Positions 16,736 to 28,388 of a stretch of 64,000 bases of DNA are shown piece by piece. The stretch covers positions 38,349-102,348 of the forward strand of contig DAIDGW010000249.1 of the NCBI GenBank assembly GCA_027452245.1. Reading direction: 5' to 3'. A program made the translations under genes and the position numbers. A model generated the notes under the pieces. It did not search any database. It was given only the letters and a program-made list of their open reading frames with translations, and was not told where the DNA came from. Each line of letters opens with the position of its first letter. Position 1 is the first letter of the stretch. The DNA comes from Acidobacteriaceae bacterium. Its GTDB lineage: Bacteria; Acidobacteriota; Terriglobia; Terriglobales; Acidobacteriaceae.

Positions 16736-18883
16736 ATGCCAGATTTTTTGCTTGAGGTCGGTTGCGAAGAAATTCCGGCACGCATGATCGATTCCGCTTC
16801 GCAGGAACTGCGCCAGCGCGTCGCCGCCTTACTCGATCGCGAGCGGCTGCCCGTTTCCGGAACCATCACGCAATTCGACACTCCCCGCCGTCTGGCTCTT
16901 CTGGCACAAGGTATCCCGCCTGCGCAGCCCGACGTCACCGAGCAAGTGACCGGACCTTCGGTGCAAGTGGCATACAAAGACGGACAGCCCACACCCGCCG
17001 CCCACGCTTTCGCCAAAAAAGCCGGAGTTGATGTCTCGCAACTCGAGCGCGTCACCACCCCCAAGGGCGAATACCTGTCCGCGAAAGTCACGAAAAAAGG
17101 ACGCTCCGCTTCCGAGATTCTCGCCGAGAATCTTCCCAAAGAAATTTCCGGCATCTACTGGCCGAAGAACATGTATTGGCGCAAGCCGAACGAGCGCTTC
17201 GTTCGTCCCCTGCGCTGGCTCGTCGCCATGCTCGACGATGAAGCCATCCCCCTGGAATTCGATGGCGTTCGCGCAGGAACGGCTTCCCGCGGACACCGCA
17301 TTCTTTCCTCGAGCGACATCCCCGTCCCTCGCGCCGGCACCCCCTACATCGACGCCCTGCGATCCGCCCACGTCCTCTCCCGCGCCGAGCGCGAGCACCA
17401 GATCCGCAAAGCCCTCGACGCCGCCACTCGCACCATCCCCGGAGCTCGCTGGCGCGAAGATAATCCCTTGCTCGACACCGTCGTCAATCTCACAGAGTTT
17501 CCCTCGGCTATTCTCGGCAGCTTCGATCCGCAGTTCCTTATCCTGCCCGAAGAAGTCCTCGTCACCGTGATGCGCGATCACCAGAAGTATTTCGCCCTCG
17601 AGGACGCTCAGGGAAAGCTGCTCCCCAACTTCCTCGCCGTGCTCAATACCGCCGATGATCCCCAGGGACTGATTCGTCATGGCAACGAGCGTGTGCTGCG
17701 TGCCCGCTTCAACGACGCCCGCTTCTTCTGGGAAACCGATCAGAAGAAATCATTGCTCGATCGCCTCGATTCTCTCCGTCATGTCACTTTCCAGAAGGAT
17801 CTTGGCAGTTATTACGACAAGACGCAGCGCGTCCAGCGCCTCTGCAGTTGGTTGAGCGAACAACTGAAGCAGAACGGGCTCACCGTTCGTCCCGGCGTCA
17901 TTCACAAAGCGGCCTGCCTCGCCAAGGCTGACCTCACCACCGAACTGGTTAAAGAATTCACCGAACTTCAGGGCATCGTCGGTGGCCTCTACGCCCGCGT
18001 GCAGCAACTCGACGCCAGCCTTCCCGAAGCTACGCGCATGTCGATCGCCGATGCTGTCTATGATCACTACAAACCCGAATCCACTGAAGACGCTGTGCCT
18101 CGCTCCCTCGAAGGCGCCGTACTTTCCATCGGAGATAAAGCCGATACCATCGCCGGAATGTTTGCCCTTGGCATGGTTCCCAGCGGATCCAAAGATCCTT
18201 TCGCGCTCCGCCGGCAGGCCAATGCCATCGTCAAAGTAATTGCCGAAAAGAAACTTCCCCTGCGCCTGACCGAGATGATGCGCGACGCCCGCTCCGGATA
18301 CCGTAACTCCGAAACCGAAAAGAAGTTCGTCAATGACTCCGATTTCACCGCTTCAATCACTACTTTCTTCCGCGAGCGGCTCGCCTTCTATCTCCGTGAT
18401 GTCTGCCGGCACGCCTACGATGTCGCCAATGCCGTGCTCGCCGCCGATTCCGACGACGTCGTGGATGCCCTCGCACGCGCCGGGGCTCTGGCCAAGGTCC
18501 GCCCCTCCGCCGATTTCGAGGCCATCTCGATTTCCTTTAAGCGCATGAAGAACATCCTCCGCCAGGCTTCCGAAGCCGGCAAGAAACCGGCCGAAGCCGT
18601 CGATGCAGCCGCGCTAGCCGAGCCGGCCGAGAAAACGCTCGCCGCTCAGATTCCGCAAGCCGCGGCCGCCGTCGAGCGTTTCCGCCAGGCCCGGAACTAC
18701 GAAGCCGCGCTGCTCGAAATCGCGAAACTGCGTCCCTTGATCGATGCATTCTTTGATAAGGTCATGGTAATGGTCGATGACGAGCGCGTCCGCGCCAACC
18801 GTCTCGCGCTGCTCCAGACGCTTTTGAAAGAGTTCTCCACGATCGCCGATTTTTCGGAGATCGTGACCGAAGGAAAAGCATAG
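16736..18883 (+). CDS. glyS: Glycyl-tRNA synthetase beta subunit
   Basis: A 715-aa tRNA-binding subunit that completes the alpha2-beta2 enzyme with GlyQ. It opens with the invariant MPDFLLEVGCEEIPARM. HD-type and B3/B4-like regions follow in the usual order, with VMRDHQKYFALED, LLPNFLAVLN and RARFNDARFFWETD in the middle. GTKDPFALRR-like wording (GSKDPFALRRQANAI) precedes the C-terminal anticodon-binding DALR-type domain, which ends FFDKVMVMVDDERVRANRLALL. Length is normal. The 181-bp gap from glyQ is long for a pair usually adjacent, and is filled by a repeat hairpin. Confidence 0.97.
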   Translation: MPDFLLEVGCEEIPARMIDSASQELRQRVAALLDRERLPVSGTITQFDTPRRLALLAQGIPPAQPDVTEQVTGPSVQVAYKDGQPTPAAHAFAKKAGVDVSQLERVTTPKGEYLSAKVTKKGRSASEILAENLPKEISGIYWPKNMYWRKPNERFVRPLRWLVAMLDDEAIPLEFDGVRAGTASRGHRILSSSDIPVPRAGTPYIDALRSAHVLSRAEREHQIRKALDAATRTIPGARWREDNPLLDTVVNLTEFPSAILGSFDPQFLILPEEVLVTVMRDHQKYFALEDAQGKLLPNFLAVLNTADDPQGLIRHGNERVLRARFNDARFFWETDQKKSLLDRLDSLRHVTFQKDLGSYYDKTQRVQRLCSWLSEQLKQNGLTVRPGVIHKAACLAKADLTTELVKEFTELQGIVGGLYARVQQLDASLPEATRMSIADAVYDHYKPESTEDAVPRSLEGAVLSIGDKADTIAGMFALGMVPSGSKDPFALRRQANAIVKVIAEKKLPLRLTEMMRDARSGYRNSETEKKFVNDSDFTASITTFFRERLAFYLRDVCRHAYDVANAVLAADSDDVVDALARAGALAKVRPSADFEAISISFKRMKNILRQASEAGKKPAEAVDAAALAEPAEKTLAAQIPQAAAAVERFRQARNYEAALLEIAKLRPLIDAFFDKVMVMVDDERVRANRLALLQTLLKEFSTIADFSEIVTEGKA

Positions 18884-18983
18884 GAATTGAAGAATTGGGT
18901 AATTTCGTACGTGAAAGGTGTTTCAGGCTTTTGTTTTCCAATTGCCCGATTTCCAGAATGCCCGATTACTCAATTCCTCGATC
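18884..18983 (+). repeat. Inverted-repeat element between glyS and ppdK
   Basis: A low-complexity AT-rich stretch unlike the coding DNA around it. GAATTGAAGAATTGGGTAAT (18884-18903) is mirrored by GATTACTCAATTCCTCGATC (18964-18983). Between them come further copies of the same words, CCAATTGCCCGATT and GCCCGATTACTC. The arms could fold into a long imperfect hairpin and end the glyS transcript. It resembles dispersed AATTGGG-type intergenic repeats. No gene is present between 18884 and 19017. Confidence 0.55.
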
Positions 18984-19017
18984 TCTCGATCTGAAATTCT
19001 GACCACAAAGGACTGAT

Positions 19018-21765
<2,748 letters not shown>

Positions 21766-21783
21766 CCCACGAGCAGACTGCTG

Positions 21784-21804
21784 GGGGCCCTGCTGAAGGG
21801 CCCC
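21784..21804 (+). terminator. GC-rich hairpin after ppdK
   Basis: GGGGCCCT and AGGGCCCC form a perfect 8-bp stem around a GCTGA loop, 18 bases after the ppdK stop. No T-run follows, so it would be an intrinsic terminator lacking its U-tract, or a 3'-end stabiliser. Confidence 0.6.
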
Positions 21805-21984
21805 TGATTCCGCGTTCTAAGCCCGTTTCTCCCCTTCTGCTTCGTTCTGCCGTTCCGCTGCTTTCCCCAGCGGGGCCAGAAGTCTCGTGCGGCCTGCCCG
21901 GACTTTCCCAGTTCACACTTTGACCAAACAACGGAGTTTTGCACGCGCGATCCACCTTGATTTCCCACCGCGGATTTCACCCTC

Positions 21985-22098
21985 GCCGCAAAAGCGCGGC
22001 AAGCATGCGCCGCCCAAAAGCCGCGGAGCGGTGAAAGATTGCAGCCCACGACGCAAGTCGTGGGGCGGGCACGGAACATGATCCAGCTCCGAAGGAGC
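21985..22098. repeat. Cluster of four mini-hairpins in a 367-bp gene-free gap
   Basis: Four small perfect stems follow each other: GCCGC/GCGGC at 21985-22000 (loop AAAAGC), GCCGC/GCGGT at 22020-22032 (loop GGA, last pair G-T), CCCACGAC/GTCGTGGG at 22045-22064 (loop GCAA, a GNRA tetraloop), and GCTCC/GGAGC at 22086-22098 (loop GAA). The wording resembles dispersed repeats of Acidobacteria and Planctomycetes. The remaining part of the gap 21805-22171 holds no frame or RNA gene I can support. Confidence 0.6.
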
Positions 22099-22171
22099 GA
22101 AAGAAACTCCCGCCGGCGTGGGTCGTCTCCCTCCTCCAACCCTCTGCGTCCTCGGCAGTTTTGGTTCTGCT

Positions 22172-22765
22172 TCATTGCACTTTCTGCAATCGCGCAATTA
22201 ATTTCTGCGCCAGGTTCTCTTCCGATTCCGACCACAACAACCTCGCCGTCGCCCGCGTATTCATCTCCGCCTTCATCGTGAACTCCACCAACTTCCCGAC
22301 ATTCAGCCGCACTTTGTCCTGCACCTGTTCTGTCAGGGTCAAGTTCTCCTGCAGGAACGGCGCATCCAGCCCGAAGTCCACCTCGATGTGCCCCATCTGC
22401 TCGTACGCGCCATCATCGAACTCCTCGCCCTGCACGATGAACTTCACCGCCGAGGGTTTCAGTTCCCACTTCTCGCCCGTGTCGTCCGGAGTCCACAAGT
22501 CCCATGCCGCCTCAAACGTATACGCAAAGTCGTCGTGGATCATGTCCGCCGCCACCACCAGCGCCTCCTCCGCCGGAATCCCCGGCGAGAAGCGCCGTTC
22601 TACCACCGATGGCTCGTTCCACGAGACCGGCTGCACCGTGATGTAGCTGATCCCCGGTCGCTGCGCCGCTTGCGGAAACTGCTGAAAAACCGCCATGGCA
22701 TGCGGCAACATCGCCGGCCCGGAAAAATCAGGAAACCACAAACTCAGATAAAGTGAATCTGCCAT
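22172..22765 (-). CDS. Conserved hypothetical protein (197 aa)
   Basis: A 197-aa soluble protein starting MADSLYLSLWFPDF. It has no signal peptide or membrane helix and is rich in acidic residues. Two regions stand out: FSPGIPAEEALVVAADMIHDDFAYTFEAAWDLW in the middle and a C-terminal helix ending QKLIARLQKVQ. I do not recognise a named domain; similar proteins are, to my memory, restricted to Acidobacteria. It diverges from the secreted NTF2-like gene at 22938 and is transcribed toward the repeat-filled gap after ppdK. No functional clue comes from the neighbours. Confidence 0.75.
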   Translation of the reverse strand: MADSLYLSLWFPDFSGPAMLPHAMAVFQQFPQAAQRPGISYITVQPVSWNEPSVVERRFSPGIPAEEALVVAADMIHDDFAYTFEAAWDLWTPDDTGEKWELKPSAVKFIVQGEEFDDGAYEQMGHIEVDFGLDAPFLQENLTLTEQVQDKVRLNVGKLVEFTMKAEMNTRATARLLWSESEENLAQKLIARLQKVQ

Positions 22766-22937
22766 ACACCTTCTGCCTTCCTGCCCTCATTCTAGCGAAT
22801 GGCCCATCTTTCCCCACCTCTGGACCCCTATAGATTAGAATGGTATCCAGTCCGCCTTTATCCGAAGAATGCGGAATCCGAAATTGTCCTTTCTCCTTCT
22901 TTATGCGAAAATTCCGCCGGATTTCCGGAGGATACCT

Positions 22938-23417
22938 ATGAAGCGTGCTATCGCGGTTTTGCTCTGCGCACTCACCCTGGCCCTCGCCGGCTTGGCGCAA
23001 ACCAAAAAGCATGCCGAGAAGAAGTCCGCGGCAAGCCCCGCGCCCGATAAAGCCTACATGCAGAAAATTTGGGATGGCTGGTCCACGCTCGATCCCTCCA
23101 ACGTCGCGGCTTTCTACGCCACCGGTCCGCACACCTTTTACGACATCGCCCCGCTCAAATACAACAGCTGGGACGAATATGACGCCGGCGTCAAAAATCT
23201 GGTCGCAACCTACAAGAGCGCCCGATTCACCGTCAACAACGACGCCGACATTCATCCCCACGGAGATCTCGCCTGGGCCACCGCCACCGTCAAATATGAG
23301 ATGACCCAGAAATCCGGCAAGGTCGATATGGGCAACATGCGCTGGACTGTGGTCTGGCAGAATCAGGACGGAAAGTGGCTCATCATCCACGAGCACGTCT
23401 CCGAGCCAGTCCAATAA
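22938..23417 (+). CDS. Secreted NTF2-like (SnoaL/DUF4440-type) protein
   Basis: A 159-aa exported protein. Residues 1-20 (MKRAIAVLLCALTLALAGLA) form a signal peptide, followed by a Lys-rich linker. The mature part has the cone-shaped NTF2 fold pattern: MQKIWDGWSTLDPSNVAAFYA as the first helix, YDAGVKNLVATY, then beta strands ending RWTVVWQNQDGKWLIIHEHVS, the typical finish of DUF4440/SnoaL-like proteins. Such domains bind small ligands or act as simple isomerases or accessory units; no reaction can be assigned. The open frame begins at 22869, but ATG 22938 follows a good CCGGAGGA ribosome binding site at the signal peptide. Confidence 0.85.
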   Translation: MKRAIAVLLCALTLALAGLAQTKKHAEKKSAASPAPDKAYMQKIWDGWSTLDPSNVAAFYATGPHTFYDIAPLKYNSWDEYDAGVKNLVATYKSARFTVNNDADIHPHGDLAWATATVKYEMTQKSGKVDMGNMRWTVVWQNQDGKWLIIHEHVSEPVQ

Positions 23418-23909
23418 CAACACTTCACTTGGAGGGATTTTGTTTTTAGACCCGTCGATAGGTCGCAACTCAGTCGCACCGACAGCCGCAATGAAAAGGA
23501 TCACGTTCCGTCTTTGGCGACCTGCTCGCGGGCAAGGAGAGTTAGAGAACACCAATATTGTGGAGAGAACTCGCGCCATTCCTCTCGTGGGGCACTCTTG
23601 ACTTCTGCCACCCAAGGTCCGGGTTTTTCAATCCAGCAGCGGACGTTGGGTCGCTATCCATCTCTTCCAGTCTTGATCCCATTATTCTGGCTGCAAACTC
23701 CCTAGTTCTCTGGGGAAGCAGGCTGCCCACTTAAGCGGTCGATCTAACTAGCAACCAAAGAATGACTCGGGCTTACCTGTACCATGGCCTTACGTAGTTG
23801 CGGATACCTCAATCTCCTGCAACACCAGATTCAACCTCACCGGCCAGTAGGCGCCACGCCGTTTCGCCAGACAGCATTGCTTCCGCATTCACAGTGCGCG
23901 GATAAACAA
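23418..23909. other. Gene-free gap of about 490 bases
   Basis: Between the NTF2-like gene and the convergent GAF gene I find no frame with coding character, no tRNA T-loop, and no strong hairpin. Short open frames on both strands lack ribosome binding sites and family similarity. The base composition is less GC-rich than in the genes, as in decayed or purely intergenic DNA. Confidence 0.5.
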
Positions 23910-24392
23910 TCAGTGTGTTGCCGGAAGCTTTTCCATGAACTTACCGACTAGAGTGGCGCAGGCTTCCACAAATTCTTGTTCGGCCCTGGTGAATGTATCG
24001 GCAAAGTAGCTTTCCACGTCGATTTCGGCGGCTAGCTGCCCTTTGCTGAGAATGGGCACCACGATCTCGCTGTTTACCATTGACGAACCCGCCAAATACC
24101 GCGGGTCGTTTGCCACATTGTTTACAATGACCGTTTGTTTGCTCGTTGCGGCCGCGCCGCACAGCCCTGTATCCAGAGGAATGCGCACATTGGGAGTGAA
24201 GCTGCCAGCATAAGGCCCAACCACCAGAAAGCTGGGGTTGGAGAGATCCACAACATAAAATCCCACCCAGTTGTATCGCGTCATTTTCTGATGAAGCTTC
24301 TCGCAAATATGCTCCATGACTCCATCAGCGCTGTTTGCATTAGAAATGAAGGTCTGAAAATCGCGGAGAAGTTCGGCTTGCATCGGGGTCAT
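23910..24392 (-). CDS. GAF domain protein, fRMsr-like
   Basis: A 160-aa protein that is essentially one GAF domain: NWVGFYVVDLSNPSFLVVGPYAG, GLCGAAATSKQTVIVNNVANDPRYLAG, then SEIVVPI and IDVESYFADTFTRAEQEFVEA. This layout is that of free methionine-(R)-sulfoxide reductase and its relatives. The Cys of GLCG is present, but the catalytic Cys expected just before the SEIV motif (ACDSxS in enzymes) is replaced by AGSSM. It is therefore more likely a ligand-binding or degenerate member than an active reductase. ATG 24392 gives the full domain; a second Met three codons later is also possible. The gene is separated by 130 bp from the GntR gene upstream. Confidence 0.85.
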   Translation of the reverse strand: MTPMQAELLRDFQTFISNANSADGVMEHICEKLHQKMTRYNWVGFYVVDLSNPSFLVVGPYAGSFTPNVRIPLDTGLCGAAATSKQTVIVNNVANDPRYLAGSSMVNSEIVVPILSKGQLAAEIDVESYFADTFTRAEQEFVEACATLVGKFMEKLPATH

Positions 24393-24522
24393 GTGGGAAC
24401 CCTCCCGTCCGGACTGGATCGCACTCCCCTGCGCCCGTCGGTTCTTACTTCAGTTTACGCGCAGAAACTTCCCCATGGATTGATCAGGATGGAACCGCAC
24501 TGTCGATCACAATTGATTCAGC

Positions 24523-25245
24523 TTAACGGAAACGGCGGATAAACAGCGTGTGCCGCTCGGAGCGGTAGTAGCCCACAGCGTAGATGGTGGCTTTCCCCTT
24601 CGTGGAGTAGATGACCTGCCGGATCCGCATCACCGGGGCACTCTTGTGGACACCCAGCAGTTCCGCTACTTCCGTATCGGCGGCCGTGGCATCTACCTCT
24701 TCGTCGGCGTACGCCAGTTCAATCCCAAAATCGTGCTCCAGAATGGAAAACAAAGATGCTCGGCTGAGCGGGAAACTCATCAGTGCCGAAAATTCCGAGG
24801 CGGGCAGATAACACGTTTCCAGCGCGAACGGCTCTTCGCCGGTCAGGCGCAGCCTTTCAATCTTTACCAGGGAACTGCTGGCAGGCAGGCCTAACCTTGC
24901 CGCCACTTCGTGTCCGTGCTCAACAATTTTTGCGAACAGTACGCGCGAACGCGGAGCCAGCCCGCGGCTCGCCATGTGCTCGGTGTAACTCATCAGCTTG
25001 TTGAAGTGAATTTTTGGAGCGGAGACGAACGTCCCCGAGCCGCGCCGCCGTTCCACAACGCCTTCATGCTCCAGGCCGGCCAATGCGTGCCGCGCTGTCA
25101 TCAGGCTGACATTGTGAAGCTTGGCCAATTCCCGTTCCGAAGGCACAACATCGCCTGGACGTAGTTCCGAGGACTCAATTCTCTTGCGAATTGAACTCTG
25201 GATCTTCTTGTAAACGGGGGTCCCGTTCCGATGATTGCCCGGCAT
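24523..25245 (-). CDS. GntR/HutC-family transcriptional regulator
   Basis: A 240-aa repressor-type regulator. Residues 8-80 form the winged helix: PVYKKIQSSIRKRIESSEL, PSERELAKLHNVSLMTARHAL, and VERRRGSGTFVS. The C-terminal part (about 95-235) is a UTRA ligand domain of the HutC subfamily, which usually binds a sugar phosphate or amino-acid derivative. It is the last gene of a minus-strand run of sugar genes (156 bp after the isomerase stop), so its effector is probably an intermediate of that pathway. ATG 25245 gives a complete N-terminus. The longer gap could carry its own promoter. Autoregulation is inferred only. Confidence 0.92.
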   Translation of the reverse strand: MPGNHRNGTPVYKKIQSSIRKRIESSELRPGDVVPSERELAKLHNVSLMTARHALAGLEHEGVVERRRGSGTFVSAPKIHFNKLMSYTEHMASRGLAPRSRVLFAKIVEHGHEVAARLGLPASSSLVKIERLRLTGEEPFALETCYLPASEFSALMSFPLSRASLFSILEHDFGIELAYADEEVDATAADTEVAELLGVHKSAPVMRIRQVIYSTKGKATIYAVGYYRSERHTLFIRRFR

Positions 25246-25401
25246 AAGAGCGCTGGTCCTTAGCCTAAATGCACTATGAAACTTAATGCAATCGTAATCA
25301 GAACTTGTTTACTGAACTGTTACTGCATTCGCCGATTCTGCGTTCTCGACGTTCACGCAAAAGCAAGCAGATGTCGCGTGGGACGCAGGTGAAAGCGAAC
25401 T

Positions 25402-26784
25402 CTAGGGTAGTACCACCCGAATTCCCGTGAGTTCGCAGAAATCCACCAGCGCTGGATACAGTTCTTCTCCGTATCCCAGGCACGCGTATTCATTCGTCCA
25501 GGCATCGAGCATCTTCTCGATATCGCAATGTGCGGTGACGAAACCATGTGGCCAGAAGGGAATGCCGCATTCGTCCAGCCGTTTCCTGATCCTGTCCTTT
25601 GGTGGCTCGAAGATGCTGGCCCGAGTGATGACCATCTGAAACTCGCCATTTACACGTCCCAGTCGCGCTAGAACGCCTTCGCCCACTTTGCAAATCAACT
25701 TTACCGATAATCCGCCGGCTTCGCCTTCGGTCGGAATTCCATGCTCCGAGAATCCCGCCGGCCCCAGCTTACTCGCCAGCGACGGCGGACATGCTCCATC
25801 GCCGATAATCTTGATCTCGCGCTTCTTTTTGTCGATGTGCTGCAAATCGCCGTAATAGACCCGTTCCTTGCTCAGTCTGGTCAGCAGCCACACCGTCAGG
25901 GCGGTGTTGAAATCTCCCAGCGTAGACGTTCCATATCCATCCTCCAGCATCATGCTCTGCGCAAAGCACGTTGCCGAATAGTCGTCCCCGAGTCCGGGAA
26001 ATGACTGGATCGTATAGAAATCGAATTTCTCTTTTTCCACCAGTTTCTTGATCGCCAGATACATGCGCATCGATCGCTCATTCACCACGCTCCTCTCCGG
26101 AGCTTTGCCGAACAATTTGGCGAGCCGTGGTTGCAGCGCCGAGATTTCCTGTGGAGAAATCTTTTCCGCTGTGCGGATCAATTCAGTCGTGTCGCGCGAA
26201 TCGATGTCGATGCCGAACATCCGCATCCATTGCGAAGGATCGGCGACGCCGCATGTCTGTCCCATGCCACGCCCGCCAAAGGTTCCAAGCGTCGCCATGT
26301 TCAGGCTCGACCGCAGGTGAGCGGCGCGCGCGTAACTGACGACCTTCAGGACAGTCTCCTGGTCGTCCGCTTCTCCGTAGACAAACTTGTGCGGCACTCC
26401 GATTTCAAGCAGGCCGCCATGCATTACCAGGCCGCCCACCGGACGCCAGCCCTGCGATCCCGGATGCGTCCACAGCAGCACCGCCTTCCCGCTTGCAACG
26501 TAATCGCGGATCGCTGCCACCAGATGTGCCGCCCATACCCATGTCCCCGAAAACAGGACGACCATGTCGACCTGGTCGTTCGCTTTCATCGCCTTCATCG
26601 CGTTACGGGCTTCGTCTTTGGTGGCGATTACCAGCGGATGCTCCACGATCTTCAATCCCGCTTGGACCAATGCCTCCTTGGACCGCTTCACGATTGCATT
26701 GTCGATGAACGGCGTGCCCATCGGATCCTTCAATCCATCTTTATGAACTCCGTATGTAATGAAGCCGATTGTCGGTTGAATCAC
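25402..26784 (-). CDS. L-fucose/L-arabinose isomerase-family protein
   Basis: A 460-aa cytosolic protein of the fucose/arabinose isomerase superfamily (COG2407-like), shorter than E. coli FucI (about 590). Family features: an N-terminal Rossmann-like domain with DMVVLFSGTWVWAAHLVAAIR, a central region with TLGTFGGRGMGQTCGVADPSQW, the FAQSMMLEDGYGTSTLGDFNTALTV stretch where metal ligands are expected, and a C-terminal barrel with FWPHGFVTAHCD, a His-containing segment. In many relatives the word before the GD motif has Glu; here it reads LGD, a possible active-site change. It lies 70 bp downstream of the FGGY kinase, and presumably makes the ketose that the kinase phosphorylates. Substrate unknown. 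Confidence 0.82.
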   Translation of the reverse strand: MIQPTIGFITYGVHKDGLKDPMGTPFIDNAIVKRSKEALVQAGLKIVEHPLVIATKDEARNAMKAMKANDQVDMVVLFSGTWVWAAHLVAAIRDYVASGKAVLLWTHPGSQGWRPVGGLVMHGGLLEIGVPHKFVYGEADDQETVLKVVSYARAAHLRSSLNMATLGTFGGRGMGQTCGVADPSQWMRMFGIDIDSRDTTELIRTAEKISPQEISALQPRLAKLFGKAPERSVVNERSMRMYLAIKKLVEKEKFDFYTIQSFPGLGDDYSATCFAQSMMLEDGYGTSTLGDFNTALTVWLLTRLSKERVYYGDLQHIDKKKREIKIIGDGACPPSLASKLGPAGFSEHGIPTEGEAGGLSVKLICKVGEGVLARLGRVNGEFQMVITRASIFEPPKDRIRKRLDECGIPFWPHGFVTAHCDIEKMLDAWTNEYACLGYGEELYPALVDFCELTGIRVVLP

Positions 26785-26854
26785 GGTTCCTCCTCTTGCT
26801 CCAAATCTCTTTGCTGACAGATTCCTGATGCGTGCGAATTGCCGCTGTGGATAC

Positions 26855-28351
26855 TCAAGCCTGCTGCACCATCATCGACCGTAATTGCCGGTACCGCTGA
26901 GCCTGCGCTTTGTATTCTTGGCTGACCTGCGGATCCGCCGCAATCATCGTGCTCTCCTTCACCAATGCCGCGACGGCTTGCGGAATGTTGGCGTACTCTC
27001 CAATCGCCGTCCCTGCCAATATTGCCGCCCCAAGGCAGACGGCTTCCTGTTGTGCCATCAAGTGAAGATTGCATCCGGTCAGCGCCGCCCGCAATCGCAG
27101 TCCCAGCGTGGATCGCGTGCCTCCGCCGGTAACATAGATGTCGCTGAACTTGCCTGCGGCACCGGCCACCGCTTCTGTCATCATCGACAGCTCGCACGCC
27201 ACTCCTTCCAGGATCGCTTTGTGAATCTCCGCACGCCCAGTGCCGGGGCCGAGTCCCGCGATCACGCCACGCGCGTTCGGATTGAACTCCGGATTGCACG
27301 TGCCGATTAAATGCGGCAATACATAGAGCCCGGTGGGACCTTTCGGCGCATCGCGCTCGAGTTGCGCGTAAATCTCGAACTCCTGAGCGTTCGTCGAATG
27401 CCGCTCCGAGCCATCGGCAAACAGCAGGTCGTGAAACCACTTCACCATCACTCCGGAAGGGAAGTACGCCAGCGTTACAAACCGATCGCGGACAACGTGA
27501 CAATAGGTATTCAATGATGCTGCCATCGCCTTTTCATTGGTCGCCGGGGACTGTGAAGCCGCCACAACGCACTCATAGGTTCCTATCGAATCGGACACGC
27601 GGCCGTCATCGATTACTCCCAAGCCAAGTGCACCGCATGGCTGGTCGTGTCCGCCCAGCACGACAGGAATTCCTGACGGAAGTCCCAGGCTGCCTGCTTC
27701 CTCACAGCTAAGCTTCCCTACAAAAGCTTCTGACGGAGCCGTGTTGGGCAGCAGCTTCTTCTCGATCGCGACCGCGGCCAGAATTTCCTCCGACCACGAC
27801 TGCTGATGGATATCGAATGCCAAAAATCGCGACGCCAGCGAATAGTCGGCGTACGGCGGCAGCCTCATTTTCTGCAGCAGGTATCCGATCAGCGTGAGAA
27901 ACGATTTGGTCTGCGAGAAAACCTCCGGTTGATGTTTGCGCAGCCACAAGATCTTTGGAATCGGATACATGGCATGCGTGAAATGTCCGCTGATCTGAAA
28001 CAGCTTCTCCCGCCCGATAACGTCTTCACACCACCTCGCTTCTTCAACCGCCCGCACATCCTGGTTCAGAATTGCATTCCATACTGGCCGCCCGCGTGCG
28101 TCGACAGGAACAAAGGTTTCGCCGTGCGAACTCAAACACAGCGCGCGCACCGGATCGCTCAGGCTCTTCGCCACCATTCGGCACGACGCGCAAACGGCGT
28201 CCCAGAAAACCTCAGGATTGATTTCTGCGAAACCGGGCTGCGGAAATTCCGGCGAGTATGAAGATGTATGATGTCCCAGAACTTTGCCATCGCTCGCGAA
28301 CGCTACCGCTTTGCATGAACTCGATCCGATATCGACTGCGAGCAGGCTCAT
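26855..28351 (-). CDS. FGGY-family carbohydrate kinase
   Basis: A 498-aa sugar kinase. The ATPase fold starts with AVDIGSSSCKAVAF, the phosphate-1 motif, and continues with LCLSSHGETFVPVDARGRP and WNAILNQDVRA. GGHDQPCGALGLG is the mid-protein FGGY signature with the catalytic-base Asp, and YVTGGGTRSTLGLRLRAALTG is the adenosine motif near the C-terminus. Length is typical of xylulokinase, fuculokinase or gluconokinase; the exact sugar cannot be told. It lies between the mutarotase-like gene (37 bp upstream) and the isomerase, and so most likely phosphorylates the isomerase product at the 1- or 5-position before aldol cleavage. Confidence 0.92.
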   Translation of the reverse strand: MSLLAVDIGSSSCKAVAFASDGKVLGHHTSSYSPEFPQPGFAEINPEVFWDAVCASCRMVAKSLSDPVRALCLSSHGETFVPVDARGRPVWNAILNQDVRAVEEARWCEDVIGREKLFQISGHFTHAMYPIPKILWLRKHQPEVFSQTKSFLTLIGYLLQKMRLPPYADYSLASRFLAFDIHQQSWSEEILAAVAIEKKLLPNTAPSEAFVGKLSCEEAGSLGLPSGIPVVLGGHDQPCGALGLGVIDDGRVSDSIGTYECVVAASQSPATNEKAMAASLNTYCHVVRDRFVTLAYFPSGVMVKWFHDLLFADGSERHSTNAQEFEIYAQLERDAPKGPTGLYVLPHLIGTCNPEFNPNARGVIAGLGPGTGRAEIHKAILEGVACELSMMTEAVAGAAGKFSDIYVTGGGTRSTLGLRLRAALTGCNLHLMAQQEAVCLGAAILAGTAIGEYANIPQAVAALVKESTMIAADPQVSQEYKAQAQRYRQLRSMMVQQA

Positions 28352-28388
28352 ATATTTCGGGGTTGCATTTCGCAGGGCACGGCGCTCT

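Noticed and set aside
23418..23909. A possible RNA gene or small coding gene in the gap
   Set aside because: No cloverleaf, T-loop or strong hairpin could be traced, and the short frames have no supporting features.
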